From Flagellimonas spongiicola (GTDB lineage Bacteria; Bacteroidota; Bacteroidia; Flavobacteriales; Flavobacteriaceae), in the NCBI RefSeq assembly GCF_023502425.1, contig NZ_JAMFMA010000001.1:806001-870000 (forward strand): DNA of 64,000 nucleotides, in the 5' to 3' direction. This document shows, one piece after another, positions 49,395 through 57,553 of this stretch. How positions within the stretch are numbered: the stretch's first letter is position 1; each line of letters opens with the position of its first letter. The notes under the pieces are model-generated. The model worked only from the letters and a program-made list of their open reading frames with translations. It was not told the origin of the DNA and made no database searches. The translations under genes were made by a program, and so were the position numbers.

Positions 49395-50291
49395 CTAGGA
49401 TTTAGGCATTGACCCACTTGGCATTTGTCCATACCTATTCACGTAATGTTTGTAGAAAACAGAATATTCATTAAAACCAAAACACGCCACTAACTGGTTG
49501 ATGGATTCAAATTCCAATTTAGAAGTTAACAGCTTATGAATGGCGGTAATTCTTAAATCAAGATGATATTGGCGTGGGGATTTACTGTAAATCTTTTTGA
49601 ATGTCCGTACAAGATGGTATTTGGAAAGACATGCAATTGCCGCCATTTCATCTAGATGAACAGACTCACTTAAATTGTCTTCCAAATATTCCCTGACCAA
49701 TGATAAACGCCGGAAAATTTCCAATCGCGTAGATTTTTTCTTGAAATCCAGATTGTTCTTCTTTAAGAAGTGTTCATTTTGGGCAATAATGACATCTTCC
49801 GCCAATTCCATGTAAAAATCCAAATCCAAAATCTCCGGTGCATTGATGACCTTGGAAACAATTTTCTTCAGTTCTTTTGTATTCCGATAACTTTTTATCC
49901 TGTAAAAAGGAATGTTCTCCATATGAGGTTCGTCAAAGGGATAATCCAAGATTTTATCCCCCATGCTAAGCATAAAAAGCGATTTTCTGAGTATTTCTTC
50001 CTTTAGGAAAATAGAAGTTGCGGCTCCTTCGGAATGTAGAAACTCTACCTTGGATTCAGGTTCTATAAAAAGTATGGAGCCCGCCGACAGATTTTCCAAT
50101 TTTCCATCTACCAGATATCTTTCATTTCCTGCTATCACGCATTTAAGCGCAAAAGACGAAGCATAGGATACAGGTGAGGGGTTCTTTGGAGATGTACCAT
50201 GGGATAAATAAATTTCGTTCGAAAAACGGACCGGAAACTTTGGCATATTTCCATTATCAATGCGAACGATATTATTGCGATACTCCAACAT
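49395..50291 (-). CDS. AraC-family transcriptional regulator
   Basis: A 298-residue cytoplasmic regulator. The C-terminal AraC DNA-binding domain (about 195-295) has LDEMAAIACLSKYHLVRTFK and INQLVACFGFNEYSVFYKHY. The N-terminal half (KCVIAGNERYLVDGKLENL) looks like a cupin-type sensing domain. The ATG at 50291 is preferred over the TTG at 50315. It is divergent from the serine hydrolase gene and may control it or the NlpC/P60 gene downstream. Confidence 0.85.
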   Translation of the reverse strand: MLEYRNNIVRIDNGNMPKFPVRFSNEIYLSHGTSPKNPSPVSYASSFALKCVIAGNERYLVDGKLENLSAGSILFIEPESKVEFLHSEGAATSIFLKEEILRKSLFMLSMGDKILDYPFDEPHMENIPFYRIKSYRNTKELKKIVSKVINAPEILDLDFYMELAEDVIIAQNEHFLKKNNLDFKKKSTRLEIFRRLSLVREYLEDNLSESVHLDEMAAIACLSKYHLVRTFKKIYSKSPRQYHLDLRITAIHKLLTSKLEFESINQLVACFGFNEYSVFYKHYVNRYGQMPSGSMPKS

Positions 50292-50456
50292 GTTGATTGA
50301 TGCGAATAAACTCAAAGCTAAGATAATCGCAGAATTTGCTTCTTTTTTCAGGTGACCTCAAAATAAGCAATAATTGAAATGTCACAACTTCGTACATATT
50401 AGATCTTTAATCGGTTTTAACAACAGATTTAGCTGTTGAGTTGTACCACATAAAAA

Positions 50457-51566
50457 ATGCGTAGGATGAAAATTAATATAGAATACCAGTTTTTGATTTG
50501 GCTATTTCTGCTCGGAATTGGCTTTACCGCTTGCTCCAGTGATTCCAATGGCGCAGGAACTGATGATGTGATTGTTGCCACCGGAAATGAAAGGGAAGAG
50601 GATGATGATACAGATACAGAAGACAGCATTCTTGGCTATTCCTTGGAAAAGTTGCAGGCTGTAGAAGCGTGGGCAATCCAAAATACAAAGACTGCTGCAG
50701 TAATCATACTTGTGGATGGAGAGATTTTATACCAATGGGGGGATGTTGATAGAAAATTCATTACACATTCTACTAGAAAGAGTTTTATGAGCGCTTTGTA
50801 TGGTAAGTATGTTGATGATGGCACTATTGATATGGAAGCAACTATGCTCGATTTGAACATAGATGATATTCCGACCTTAACGGACCAGGAAAAGACGGCC
50901 ACAGTAAAACATTGCCTGCAATCTGTTTCAGGCGTATTTCATACTGCAGAAGCGGAGTCTGAATTTATGCATGATTTGAAACCAGATCAGGATTCACATG
51001 TCCCTGGAACTTTTTGGATATACAACAATTGGGATTTCAACGTATTGCGAACAATTTTTGAGCAAGAAACCCAAAATAACTTTTATGCGGCGCTCAAAAC
51101 TGACATTATGGATCCCATTGGGGCCAATTTTGAATTGTCAGATAGTATTTCTTGGACTCCAACAAGATCCATACATCCTGCCTATATGTTCACCATTTCT
51201 GCAACGGATATGTCCAAATTTGGACAGTTGATGCTGAATAAGGGCAACTGGAATGGCAATCAGCTTGTACCGGAATCGTGGGCAGATGAAAGTACGAAGT
51301 ACTATTGGGATGCCGAGATATACAATGGGGACGGTTATGGTTATATGTGGTGGGTTGCCACAAACTTAAATGCACGACCGTATTTGCCCAATTGTGATCT
51401 ACCTGCAGGTACATATTCCGCAAGGGGAGCAGGTGGTCAATGGATGGAGGTTATACCGCAAAAGAATATGGTTTTTGTCCATTTAGTGGATACGTATATC
51501 AAGAATCAGGTGTCATTTGAGAATATTGGTACCATACTCCAAATGGTGTTGGATGCAGAGCTTTAG
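50457..51566 (+). CDS. Serine hydrolase (beta-lactamase/class C-like) lipoprotein
   Basis: A 369-residue exported protein with lipobox FTACS. It belongs to the beta-lactamase-related serine hydrolase family (PF00144 type): SxxK motif S-T-R-K in HSTRKSFMSALYG (about residue 105), Tyr motif IYNNWDFN, and a late glycine-rich segment SARGAGGQWMEV. Such proteins are esterases, D-aminopeptidases or transpeptidase-like; true beta-lactam hydrolysis is not implied. ATG at 50457 (or 50466) starts the signal. It ends nine bases before the erythromycin-esterase-like gene (convergent). Confidence 0.85.
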   Translation: MRRMKINIEYQFLIWLFLLGIGFTACSSDSNGAGTDDVIVATGNEREEDDDTDTEDSILGYSLEKLQAVEAWAIQNTKTAAVIILVDGEILYQWGDVDRKFITHSTRKSFMSALYGKYVDDGTIDMEATMLDLNIDDIPTLTDQEKTATVKHCLQSVSGVFHTAEAESEFMHDLKPDQDSHVPGTFWIYNNWDFNVLRTIFEQETQNNFYAALKTDIMDPIGANFELSDSISWTPTRSIHPAYMFTISATDMSKFGQLMLNKGNWNGNQLVPESWADESTKYYWDAEIYNGDGYGYMWWVATNLNARPYLPNCDLPAGTYSARGAGGQWMEVIPQKNMVFVHLVDTYIKNQVSFENIGTILQMVLDAEL

Positions 51567-51575
51567 TAATTGCTC

Positions 51576-52940
51576 TTAACGCATAGGAGTACCTGGTGAC
51601 ACATCGGGCAAGTATACACAGCCATCCCATTCAATAGGTTTGATATTGATGAAATAATTGTTTTCCCGCATACGAAGCAATGAGTTCATCCATGTTTTGG
51701 AATTGTTTGTGTTGTCCTTCCAATGAATGTAATAAGGTTCTGTACCAATCTTTGCCATGGTCTTTTCAATGCCATTTGGACTACTTTGCGGAATAGTGTC
51801 AATAAACCTTGAATCGATAGTATGCCAATCATTCCAAAATTTGCCGCCGCCATAGGTCATGCCTACAATGAACAAACTATCCTTGAGTTCTTGTTTTAGG
51901 ATTTCACCTGCTGGGGTGAAAAAGCCATAAAGCCCATCTTGATGCTGTGTTTCAGTTTTGGTATGAACCACGTGATCTATGAGAATAACCTTGGCGTCTT
52001 TCTTATGTTCCAGGACCCATTTGACATTTTCTGCCATTGCTATTTCACGCCCGTTTAAGCCAACATATTCTGGTGTGCCGTTTCGCTGGCCCATATAATT
52101 TCTGTAATAGTTTTCAGCCATTCGCATTGCCATGGTACTTTGCTTGGCCCATTGATATTCCTGATTAGAACTTTTTGAGATAAACTGGTCTTTGTTTATT
52201 TGGAAATAATTTGACATTTCAACTAATATCCGTGCGAGCTCATCACGGTCTGCTTGCGACAATTCATTGATGTATTTTATTCGCGCATTTTCAGATAGGA
52301 TTTCTAACCAGGGTTCAAGTCTTTCGCTTTGAGCTGTGGCATAAGGAGCATCTACAGTTTCCAGGTATTCCAAAACATTGTTTAACGGCGTCTTCCAATT
52401 GTGGTAGAAACCACCAATATCAATGCCGTAGTACGATAATTCATTCTCATGGGAACGGTTGTATTCCCGCATCCATTCAATAAGCGTGCGACCTTCTTGC
52501 CATGCAGCATACATTTTGTTGATGCCATTATTCCAAGGAGCTACGGCGTGTGGTTTGTTTTTGATGTAGTTGTATGCTAATCTTGACTCGGGCAAACCAC
52601 TTTCGGTAACTACTGTGTTAAATCCATGTTCTTCTACCAAATAGCGAATCATTCGATGATGTAGCTGTAGCATTTCCTTACAGTTGTGGAACCCTTCGGA
52701 TAGGGCAATCACCTTGTAATTAGCAGCATTCTGGAAAATAGCCTCCAAATCCGAATTACTTTCGGACTCGGTGAATGAATTAAGGGTAATCTTTTTTTGC
52801 TGCGCCCATTCAACAAACTCGGATTGACCACTAAGGTGATCTTGAGGACTGGTATTTTTCTTTTCATGACAAGCACTAAGAAGTGCTACGAACACTATTG
52901 AAACAAGCTTAATATAGGTTCTCATCATTTGGTTGTACAT
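51576..52940 (-). CDS. Erythromycin-esterase family protein (lipoprotein)
   Basis: A 454-residue lipoprotein (signal ending VALLSAC). The segment ALSEGFHNCKEMLQLHHR (about residues 78-95) fits the family pattern GExxHGxxE of EreA/EreB-like enzymes, and the second catalytic region is VILIDHVVHTKTETQ. Most family members lack macrolide-esterase activity, so resistance should not be inferred. ATG at 52928 or 52925 may be the true start instead of 52940. The 261 bases upstream hold no gene, only a short inverted repeat GTACA/TGTAC at 53128-53143. Confidence 0.8.
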   Translation of the reverse strand: MYNQMMRTYIKLVSIVFVALLSACHEKKNTSPQDHLSGQSEFVEWAQQKKITLNSFTESESNSDLEAIFQNAANYKVIALSEGFHNCKEMLQLHHRMIRYLVEEHGFNTVVTESGLPESRLAYNYIKNKPHAVAPWNNGINKMYAAWQEGRTLIEWMREYNRSHENELSYYGIDIGGFYHNWKTPLNNVLEYLETVDAPYATAQSERLEPWLEILSENARIKYINELSQADRDELARILVEMSNYFQINKDQFISKSSNQEYQWAKQSTMAMRMAENYYRNYMGQRNGTPEYVGLNGREIAMAENVKWVLEHKKDAKVILIDHVVHTKTETQHQDGLYGFFTPAGEILKQELKDSLFIVGMTYGGGKFWNDWHTIDSRFIDTIPQSSPNGIEKTMAKIGTEPYYIHWKDNTNNSKTWMNSLLRMRENNYFINIKPIEWDGCVYLPDVSPGTPMR

Positions 52941-53201
52941 CTACGTTTAGGGTGTATTTTTAATCAACAAATAATATGCTGTATGCGTAGATACTCATTT
53001 TGCAAATTACAGCCAAGGGTTCGTATATGAAAAACAGGAATTTCCATTTACAATCTTTCTTATTTAGGCAAAAAGGTTAGACACGGGTTGGAAGCCTTAA
53101 ATTTAGCATTATTGCGCCTGTTTTTATGTACAATGATGTGTACTATTATTTTTTTCACTCTTGTACTAAATTTCTAAAATAATATTCAAAATCCGCATTT
53201 A

Positions 53202-53879
53202 TCAAACCTGCTTGAGCTTTACCCCTTTTACCAATAGCCATATTCCAAATATTAATTCGAACATTGCACCTGGAGCCATTACGATCATGAGGTTTTTAGG
53301 GAATTCTGGCAAAAGTATCTGTAAACCAAAACCTAATAATACAATGATGTATGTAAACAATGCCCAATAGCCCAGCCATTTCGGTATATATGATGCAGAC
53401 AATAGCAGCGACATGAATATAATTGCACCAATGCTCATCAAAATTAGATGAAGATTCCAACCAATATTTGAAATGTCAAAAAATAGCGTTGCCAATGAAT
53501 CCAGTTCAATATGGTTGAAGTTATATTTATCTGCTTTCTTTAGAATGGTCAGTGGAGCAAAATTTATAAAAAGAATCACAAACCCTAAAACTACCTCAGC
53601 TGTTCTAAAAACAAGACCAAGTAGTGCTCGATTTTTATGAATGTTTTTTGTAACTAAATAAAGAGCTACCGCCATCCACATTACAAGAACAAACATTAGC
53701 ATATCCAAAAATTCGGCTATTCTAAATTGAACTTCTGATTGAAGCAGTGTTTCCGTTTTATGTAATCCTGGTTTAATCCAAAAATTATTTACAAAACCGA
53801 TTAAAGTCGTTAGTAAATAGGTGAATCCCACAATTTTAGCTTGCTTCTGTATAGTCTTTTGTGAAGTATTATCAATCAT
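53202..53879 (-). CDS. DUF4386-like integral membrane protein
   Basis: A 225-residue protein with six hydrophobic segments (for example VGFTYLLTTLIGFVNNFW and LHLILMSIGAIIFMSLLL), matching the DUF4386 type. The ATG at 53879 begins the natural N-terminus; the frame extends to 53954 without family features. Function unknown. Last recognised cassette of the array: the element before it ends at 53996, 117 bases from the start codon, longer than the 15-22 bases for the other cassettes. DUF4386 proteins often occur singly in accessory DNA. Confidence 0.72.
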   Translation of the reverse strand: MIDNTSQKTIQKQAKIVGFTYLLTTLIGFVNNFWIKPGLHKTETLLQSEVQFRIAEFLDMLMFVLVMWMAVALYLVTKNIHKNRALLGLVFRTAEVVLGFVILFINFAPLTILKKADKYNFNHIELDSLATLFFDISNIGWNLHLILMSIGAIIFMSLLLSASYIPKWLGYWALFTYIIVLLGFGLQILLPEFPKNLMIVMAPGAMFELIFGIWLLVKGVKLKQV

Positions 53880-53995
53880 AATTTCATGTTTTAATTTAGC
53901 GATGTAATACTTCGGAGACGAGCCAAAACCAATAGTGTTACAGTGGGAAAACAACAGTAATCGGTATCGCTTTTAAAATCTGAAAAATGTCACAC

Positions 53996-54119
53996 AACGG
54001 TCTAGGCTATGATTTCGTTGTGTAATCATCCGCAGGTTGATTCTGACGAAAATCATATATAAAAATATGCAGAATGCTTTTTTCTTATCAATTTAGCGGT
54101 ATGAATTATACTCTGTGTT
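53996..54119 (-). repeat. attC-like element C (most degenerate)
   Basis: 124 bases from the AAC (minus strand at 54119-54117) to GTT (53998-53996). It aligns without gaps to element B over its first 44 bases, sharing AAC, GTAT and AATTGATAA. The 3' end reads AGACCGTT then GTGT. Palindromy is weaker than in A and B, with an inner TCATCCGC hairpin-like part. It starts 13 bases after the M20 stop. Confidence 0.5.
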
Positions 54120-54131
54120 TGATGCTGTATC

Positions 54132-55430
54132 TTAATTATTCTTAAGGTAGTCCAGGGCGAGTCTCATCATGGCTTTCATCCCTAAATTCATTCCTGTATC
54201 GTCTACATAAAAATCCGGTGTATGATGATCCGCTACCGTTTTGGGGTCCTTACCGGGAGGACATCCACCAATATCAAAGAATAGACCAGGAATTTCTTTC
54301 TGGTAATAGGAGAAATCTTCACCTCCTGTGATCGGCTTCATCACCTCATACTTTCCTGCACCTGCTGCACGCTTGAGGGTCGGGAGCATCTGCTCATACA
54401 GCGAAGGATCATTATAGGTGACCGGATTTCCTTTATCAATAGTGATGGTGATCTCAGCATTGTTGGATTCTGCAGTCTTAGTGGCCACCTCTCTTACCCT
54501 TTTGTGTACTAGATCCGTCATTTCGGGATCTAGAGTTCTTATGGTACCCAGCATGTAAAGATTCTCAGGAATGATATTGGAGCGATTTCCACTGTGAATG
54601 GCCCCCACCGTAACAACAGCAGGTGCCGTGATTAAATTGGCATTTCTGCTGACCACTGTCTGGAGGTTGTTGATAATCTGTGCAGCCGTTACGATTGGAT
54701 CGGTACCAGACCAGGGTGCTGAGCCATGGGATTGCTTTCCATTGATGTCGATGCGAAAAGAATGAGAAGCAGCATAAATCCCCTCAGGGCGAGACCGAAG
54801 TGTTCCTACTGGCGTAAAAGCGTCAATGTGCAAACCAAATATGACATCCACGTCTGGATTCTTTAGCACTTGTTCTTTGATCATGAGTTCCGCACCTCCT
54901 TCTTCTCCAGCAGGTGCTCCTTCTTCAGCGGGTTGGAAAATTAATTTAACGGTACCCGGGACTTGATCCTTCATTTCCCAGAGCATTTTTGCTACGCCGA
55001 GTAAGATGCTCAGGTGTGTATCATGTCCACATGCATGCATGACGGGGACCTGTTCCCCATTATATTCTCCCATTCGCTTGGAAGCCCAAGGGATGTCCAC
55101 ACGTTCTTTTACAGGTAGTCCGTCTATGTCTGCTCGTAGGCCTACGACGGGTCCAGGTTTTCCACCTTTCAATACTGCCACCACACCAGTTTTGGCCACT
55201 CCAGTCTGCGGTTCGTATCCGATTTCTCGTAGTATTTTAGCGATTCGCTCAGCGGTCTTGAACTCACGATTGCTTAATTCCGCATTTTCATGAAACCAAT
55301 GTCTCCAGTCGATAACCTGCTTTTCGGTACCGTTGACCATCTTGTCAATTTGTTTATCAAAAGTTTGGCTGAATGCAAGTATGGAGCTACTCAGTAGCGC
55401 TAGGGTTAAAATTTTTTTCATAAGGTTCAT
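54132..55430 (-). CDS. M20-family amidohydrolase / metallopeptidase, exported
   Basis: A 432-residue protein with a signal peptide (ending ILAFSQ; ATG at 55430, an in-frame ATG at 55421 also possible). Zinc-site motifs: HACGHDTHLSILLG (about 139-152), PAEEGAPAGEEGG (about 173-185) and GGEDFSYYQKEIPGLFF (about 378-394). Related to N-acyl-amino-acid or hippurate hydrolases. Codon usage looks more GC-rich than neighbouring genes, compatible with a separately acquired cassette. Bounded by elements B and C. Confidence 0.9.
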   Translation of the reverse strand: MNLMKKILTLALLSSSILAFSQTFDKQIDKMVNGTEKQVIDWRHWFHENAELSNREFKTAERIAKILREIGYEPQTGVAKTGVVAVLKGGKPGPVVGLRADIDGLPVKERVDIPWASKRMGEYNGEQVPVMHACGHDTHLSILLGVAKMLWEMKDQVPGTVKLIFQPAEEGAPAGEEGGAELMIKEQVLKNPDVDVIFGLHIDAFTPVGTLRSRPEGIYAASHSFRIDINGKQSHGSAPWSGTDPIVTAAQIINNLQTVVSRNANLITAPAVVTVGAIHSGNRSNIIPENLYMLGTIRTLDPEMTDLVHKRVREVATKTAESNNAEITITIDKGNPVTYNDPSLYEQMLPTLKRAAGAGKYEVMKPITGGEDFSYYQKEIPGLFFDIGGCPPGKDPKTVADHHTPDFYVDDTGMNLGMKAMMRLALDYLKNN

Positions 55431-55449
55431 ATTTATGGGTATGGCATCT

Positions 55450-55573
55450 AACGGGCGCGTGTACGAGTAGTAGCGGATTTCTACTAACAACCCTTTCAGT
55501 TTTGTACTGACCTCTGTTTGATGTTTATTCTTTCGTTTTATCAATTAAATCGCTATTGCTAATACACATTGTT
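55450..55573 (-). repeat. attC-like element B
   Basis: 124 bases between AAC (minus strand at 55573-55571) and GTT (55452-55450). Minus strand: AACAAT-GTGTATTAGCAATAGCG-ATTT at one end pairs with the reverse complement of AAATCCGCTACTACTCGTACAC near the other, with one extra unpaired G in the 3' arm (like extrahelical bases of attC). Core ends: GTTAGAT matches the integron consensus GTTRRRY; the 5' core is TGCTAAC. The stop codon of the upstream serine hydrolase lies inside the element. Confidence 0.6.
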
Positions 55574-56704
55574 AGCAGCTGTATTAAAATAATCGTCTAC
55601 AATTGAGTAGGTTTTATCTACTATTCTATTTTCAAAAAAGTCATCATTATTTGATAGCATTACAATCGTTAAAGGACGCTTTCGCTCATGAATCACAAAA
55701 TTTTGTGCACCATACCAAAGACCTCCATGCATAGCAAGAGAATCTGTCACTTCCCAACCCATAGCATAAAATGATGGTTTATTCTTTAAAATCTCTAAAT
55801 CCTCTGAGCATAATTCAATATCCATAGATATTGGCTTAAAAATTAACTGATGTGATTCACCATTTAGGATGGTTTTGTTACGGAGTGCTTCAATATAATT
55901 GGCATAATCATTCAAGCTTAGATAAATACCTCCTGGACCCACTAATTCATCCATGCGATGACCTTCTACTGATTTCCATTTATAAAGGCTATCTCGCTCA
56001 TAACGATAGGCATATTCTGGAATTTTGGAAGCATCTGCATCATCTATATATTGAGATGTAGTCATTCCGGCTTTATCGAAAACATGCGTCTTAATATAAT
56101 GCTCAAATTTCATTCCGCTGACCTTTTCAATAATTTGGGCCAGGGTGGTATACGTACCATTATTGTATTCGAACGCAGTTCCAGGTGGAAAACGGATTAC
56201 TTCATTTTTTGCATACCATTCTATGGTATCTTCATTACTAGCATACCCGTTGGAGTGCGTTGTACTATTTTCAATTATCCAATCGGCATCTTCAATGCCT
56301 GAAGTATGCGAAATGAATTGTTTGATGGTTACATTTTTAAAAATTGGATATGGAAAGTATTTATAAATTGTATCAGTTAACGAAAGCTTGCCTTCTTCCA
56401 TTAGTTTTAATATTCCAAGACATGTAAACTGTTTCGCCAGAGACGCTGATCTCATATTGGTTGAAGGTGTAATTGGCTCTTTTGTTTCAAGATTGCGCAA
56501 ACCATAACCTCTATTAATTATTTTCTTGTTGTCGTATAATACTAGTAATGCAGCGCCTGGACTATTTTCATCAAAGTGAGTACCATATAAAGAATCTAAT
56601 TTTGCCTGAAGATCACCATAATCGGAATGGTTGAATGTGCGTTCTTTGTTTTCAGTTTTGCAAGAATATAGACTTATAACAAATAGGACTAAAATTATTC
56701 TCAT
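55559..56704 (-). CDS. Serine hydrolase (beta-lactamase-related), cassette gene
   Basis: A 381-residue lipoprotein (lipobox SLYSC, Cys15) of the beta-lactamase-related family. SxxK motif S-L-A-K in MRSASLAKQF (about residue 85), FEYNNGTYTTL (YNN motif, about 165) and HGGLWYG near the C-terminus. The last codons AATACAGCTGCTAACAATGTGTATTAG (in groups: NTAANNVY-stop) lie within attC-like element B, so the C-terminal tail is element-encoded. It starts 22 bases after element A. Confidence 0.85.
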   Translation of the reverse strand: MRIILVLFVISLYSCKTENKERTFNHSDYGDLQAKLDSLYGTHFDENSPGAALLVLYDNKKIINRGYGLRNLETKEPITPSTNMRSASLAKQFTCLGILKLMEEGKLSLTDTIYKYFPYPIFKNVTIKQFISHTSGIEDADWIIENSTTHSNGYASNEDTIEWYAKNEVIRFPPGTAFEYNNGTYTTLAQIIEKVSGMKFEHYIKTHVFDKAGMTTSQYIDDADASKIPEYAYRYERDSLYKWKSVEGHRMDELVGPGGIYLSLNDYANYIEALRNKTILNGESHQLIFKPISMDIELCSEDLEILKNKPSFYAMGWEVTDSLAMHGGLWYGAQNFVIHERKRPLTIVMLSNNDDFFENRIVDKTYSIVDDYFNTAANNVY

Positions 56705-56726
56705 GTGGTTTATTTGTATTGCTGCT

Positions 56727-56849
56727 AACGGTTTCGGCTATCAGTAGTTGCGTGGGTTAGCACTTAACTTTACAAGTACACACCGAACTGAAAATCCGCG
56801 AGGATATTCAGAAGTAGGCGAGCGGTAGCAATTACTTATAGCCATTGTT
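56727..56849 (-). repeat. attC-like element A
   Basis: 123 bases between AAC (minus strand at 56849-56847) and GTT (56729-56727). The outer stem GGCTATAAGTAATTGC and the reverse complement of GCAACTACTGATAGCC match at 14 of 16 positions. Unpaired spacers (AAT versus GAAACC) separate it from the AAC/GTT cores, as in attC sites. Core ends TGCCAAC and GTTAGCA are close to inverted complements of each other. Confidence 0.6.
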
Positions 56850-57218
56850 GGCAGCCGTATTTTTTATTTTTTCTAACGTCTTAATTGCCGCTCGATTAAC
56901 AACTTTCCATTCCTTTGTTTTCACAAAGTCATCAAAGTACGGTAAATCGTTCGTGGTCTTGTCACTTATATCGTTTAACGTTTTGTCAAAGTCAGAAAGT
57001 AATTCTCTTTCTTTCTCATCAAACGCCATTTTGAATTGAGTCGACTCGGGATGGTAAAAGTCATCTGCCCATTGACAGAATAGTTCAGCTGAAACCTGGG
57101 CAATCGGGACATTTTTTTGATATTTCAATTGCTCTTCTTTCGAAGACCACAAGTCCAAGATATTCATAACGTTTTGCCTAATTCTATTGGCTAATTCTAT
57201 ATCGTCTATTTCCGTCAT
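56832..57218 (-). CDS. Hypothetical small acidic helical protein, cassette gene
   Basis: A 128-residue soluble, mostly alpha-helical protein with no recognised family. It has an acidic N-terminal half (TEIDDIELANRIRQNV) and a helical middle (FKMAFDEKERELLSDFDKTL). Its last residues (NTAANNGYK) are encoded inside attC-like element A, and the stop lies there. No signal peptide. First cassette after the array boundary at 57236. Annotations of such cassette ORFs are usually unknown. Confidence 0.6.
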   Translation of the reverse strand: MTEIDDIELANRIRQNVMNILDLWSSKEEQLKYQKNVPIAQVSAELFCQWADDFYHPESTQFKMAFDEKERELLSDFDKTLNDISDKTTNDLPYFDDFVKTKEWKVVNRAAIKTLEKIKNTAANNGYK

Positions 57219-57326
57219 TTTTATATAGCTGTCAACTTGTTCATAGAAACGTAATATACATCTCTAAACACCCAAATTAGGAATAAAACTGCTGGTTTTA
57301 AAAGAAGCTATAAAAATGAAGAAATA

Positions 57327-57353
57327 AAAAAGCCCCTTATTAAAGGGGCTTTT
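57327..57353 (-). terminator. Terminator downstream of tRNA-Ser
   Basis: A short stem of AGCCCCTT and AAGGGGCT with a small loop, flanked by A/T runs. It reads as a terminator in the minus direction, immediately after the tRNA. Confidence 0.75.
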
Positions 57354-57365
57354 AAACTTAGATTG

Positions 57366-57450
57366 CGGAGGAAGAGGGATTCGAACCCCCGGAGGTGTGA
57401 CCCTCAACAGTTTTCAAGACTGCCGCATTCGACCACTCTGCCATTCCTCC
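57366..57450 (-). tRNA. tRNA-Ser (UGA anticodon)
   Basis: 85-nt class II tRNA. Acceptor GGAGGAA (57450-57444) pairs with TTCCTCC at the 3' end; discriminator G; CCA not encoded. Anticodon TGA at 57416-57414 in the loop CTTGAAAA. A long variable arm (GTTGAGGGTCACACCTCC) and T-loop GGTTCGAATCC are present. It lies 130 bases from the cassette array boundary. Confidence 0.95.
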
Positions 57451-57553
57451 AATGCGGGTGCAAATATACTAAGCTTTTTTATTTACAAAAAAACCTGACC
57501 ACTTTATTTTAATTAAGATTCCCAATCCATCAATACCACTTACTTTTGTGCCC

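Larger units (their letters stand above)
53202..57236 (-). mobile_element. Putative integron-type gene-cassette array without integrase
   Basis: Four unrelated genes (DUF4386 protein, M20 amidohydrolase, serine hydrolase, small helical protein), all on the minus strand, separated by three elements of 123-124 bp from AAC to GTT. At 57234-57236 a sequence GTTGACAGCTATATAAA matches the sequence after each element (GTTAGCAGCAATACAAATAAA, GTTAGATGCCATACCCATAAA), marking the array's first boundary, 130 bases from tRNA-Ser. No integrase gene is in the window and no element is recognisable after the DUF4386 gene. Interpretation as attC cassettes is inference from architecture; covariance-model confirmation was not possible. 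Confidence 0.6.

Noticed and set aside
51576..52940. Macrolide resistance gene
   Set aside because: Only the erythromycin-esterase fold motifs are seen; most members of this family do not hydrolyse macrolides, so the resistance call is not supported.
53202..57236. Transposon or insertion sequence
   Set aside because: No transposase, no terminal target duplication and no integrase is encoded; the repeats are internal between each gene, not at the ends of one unit.
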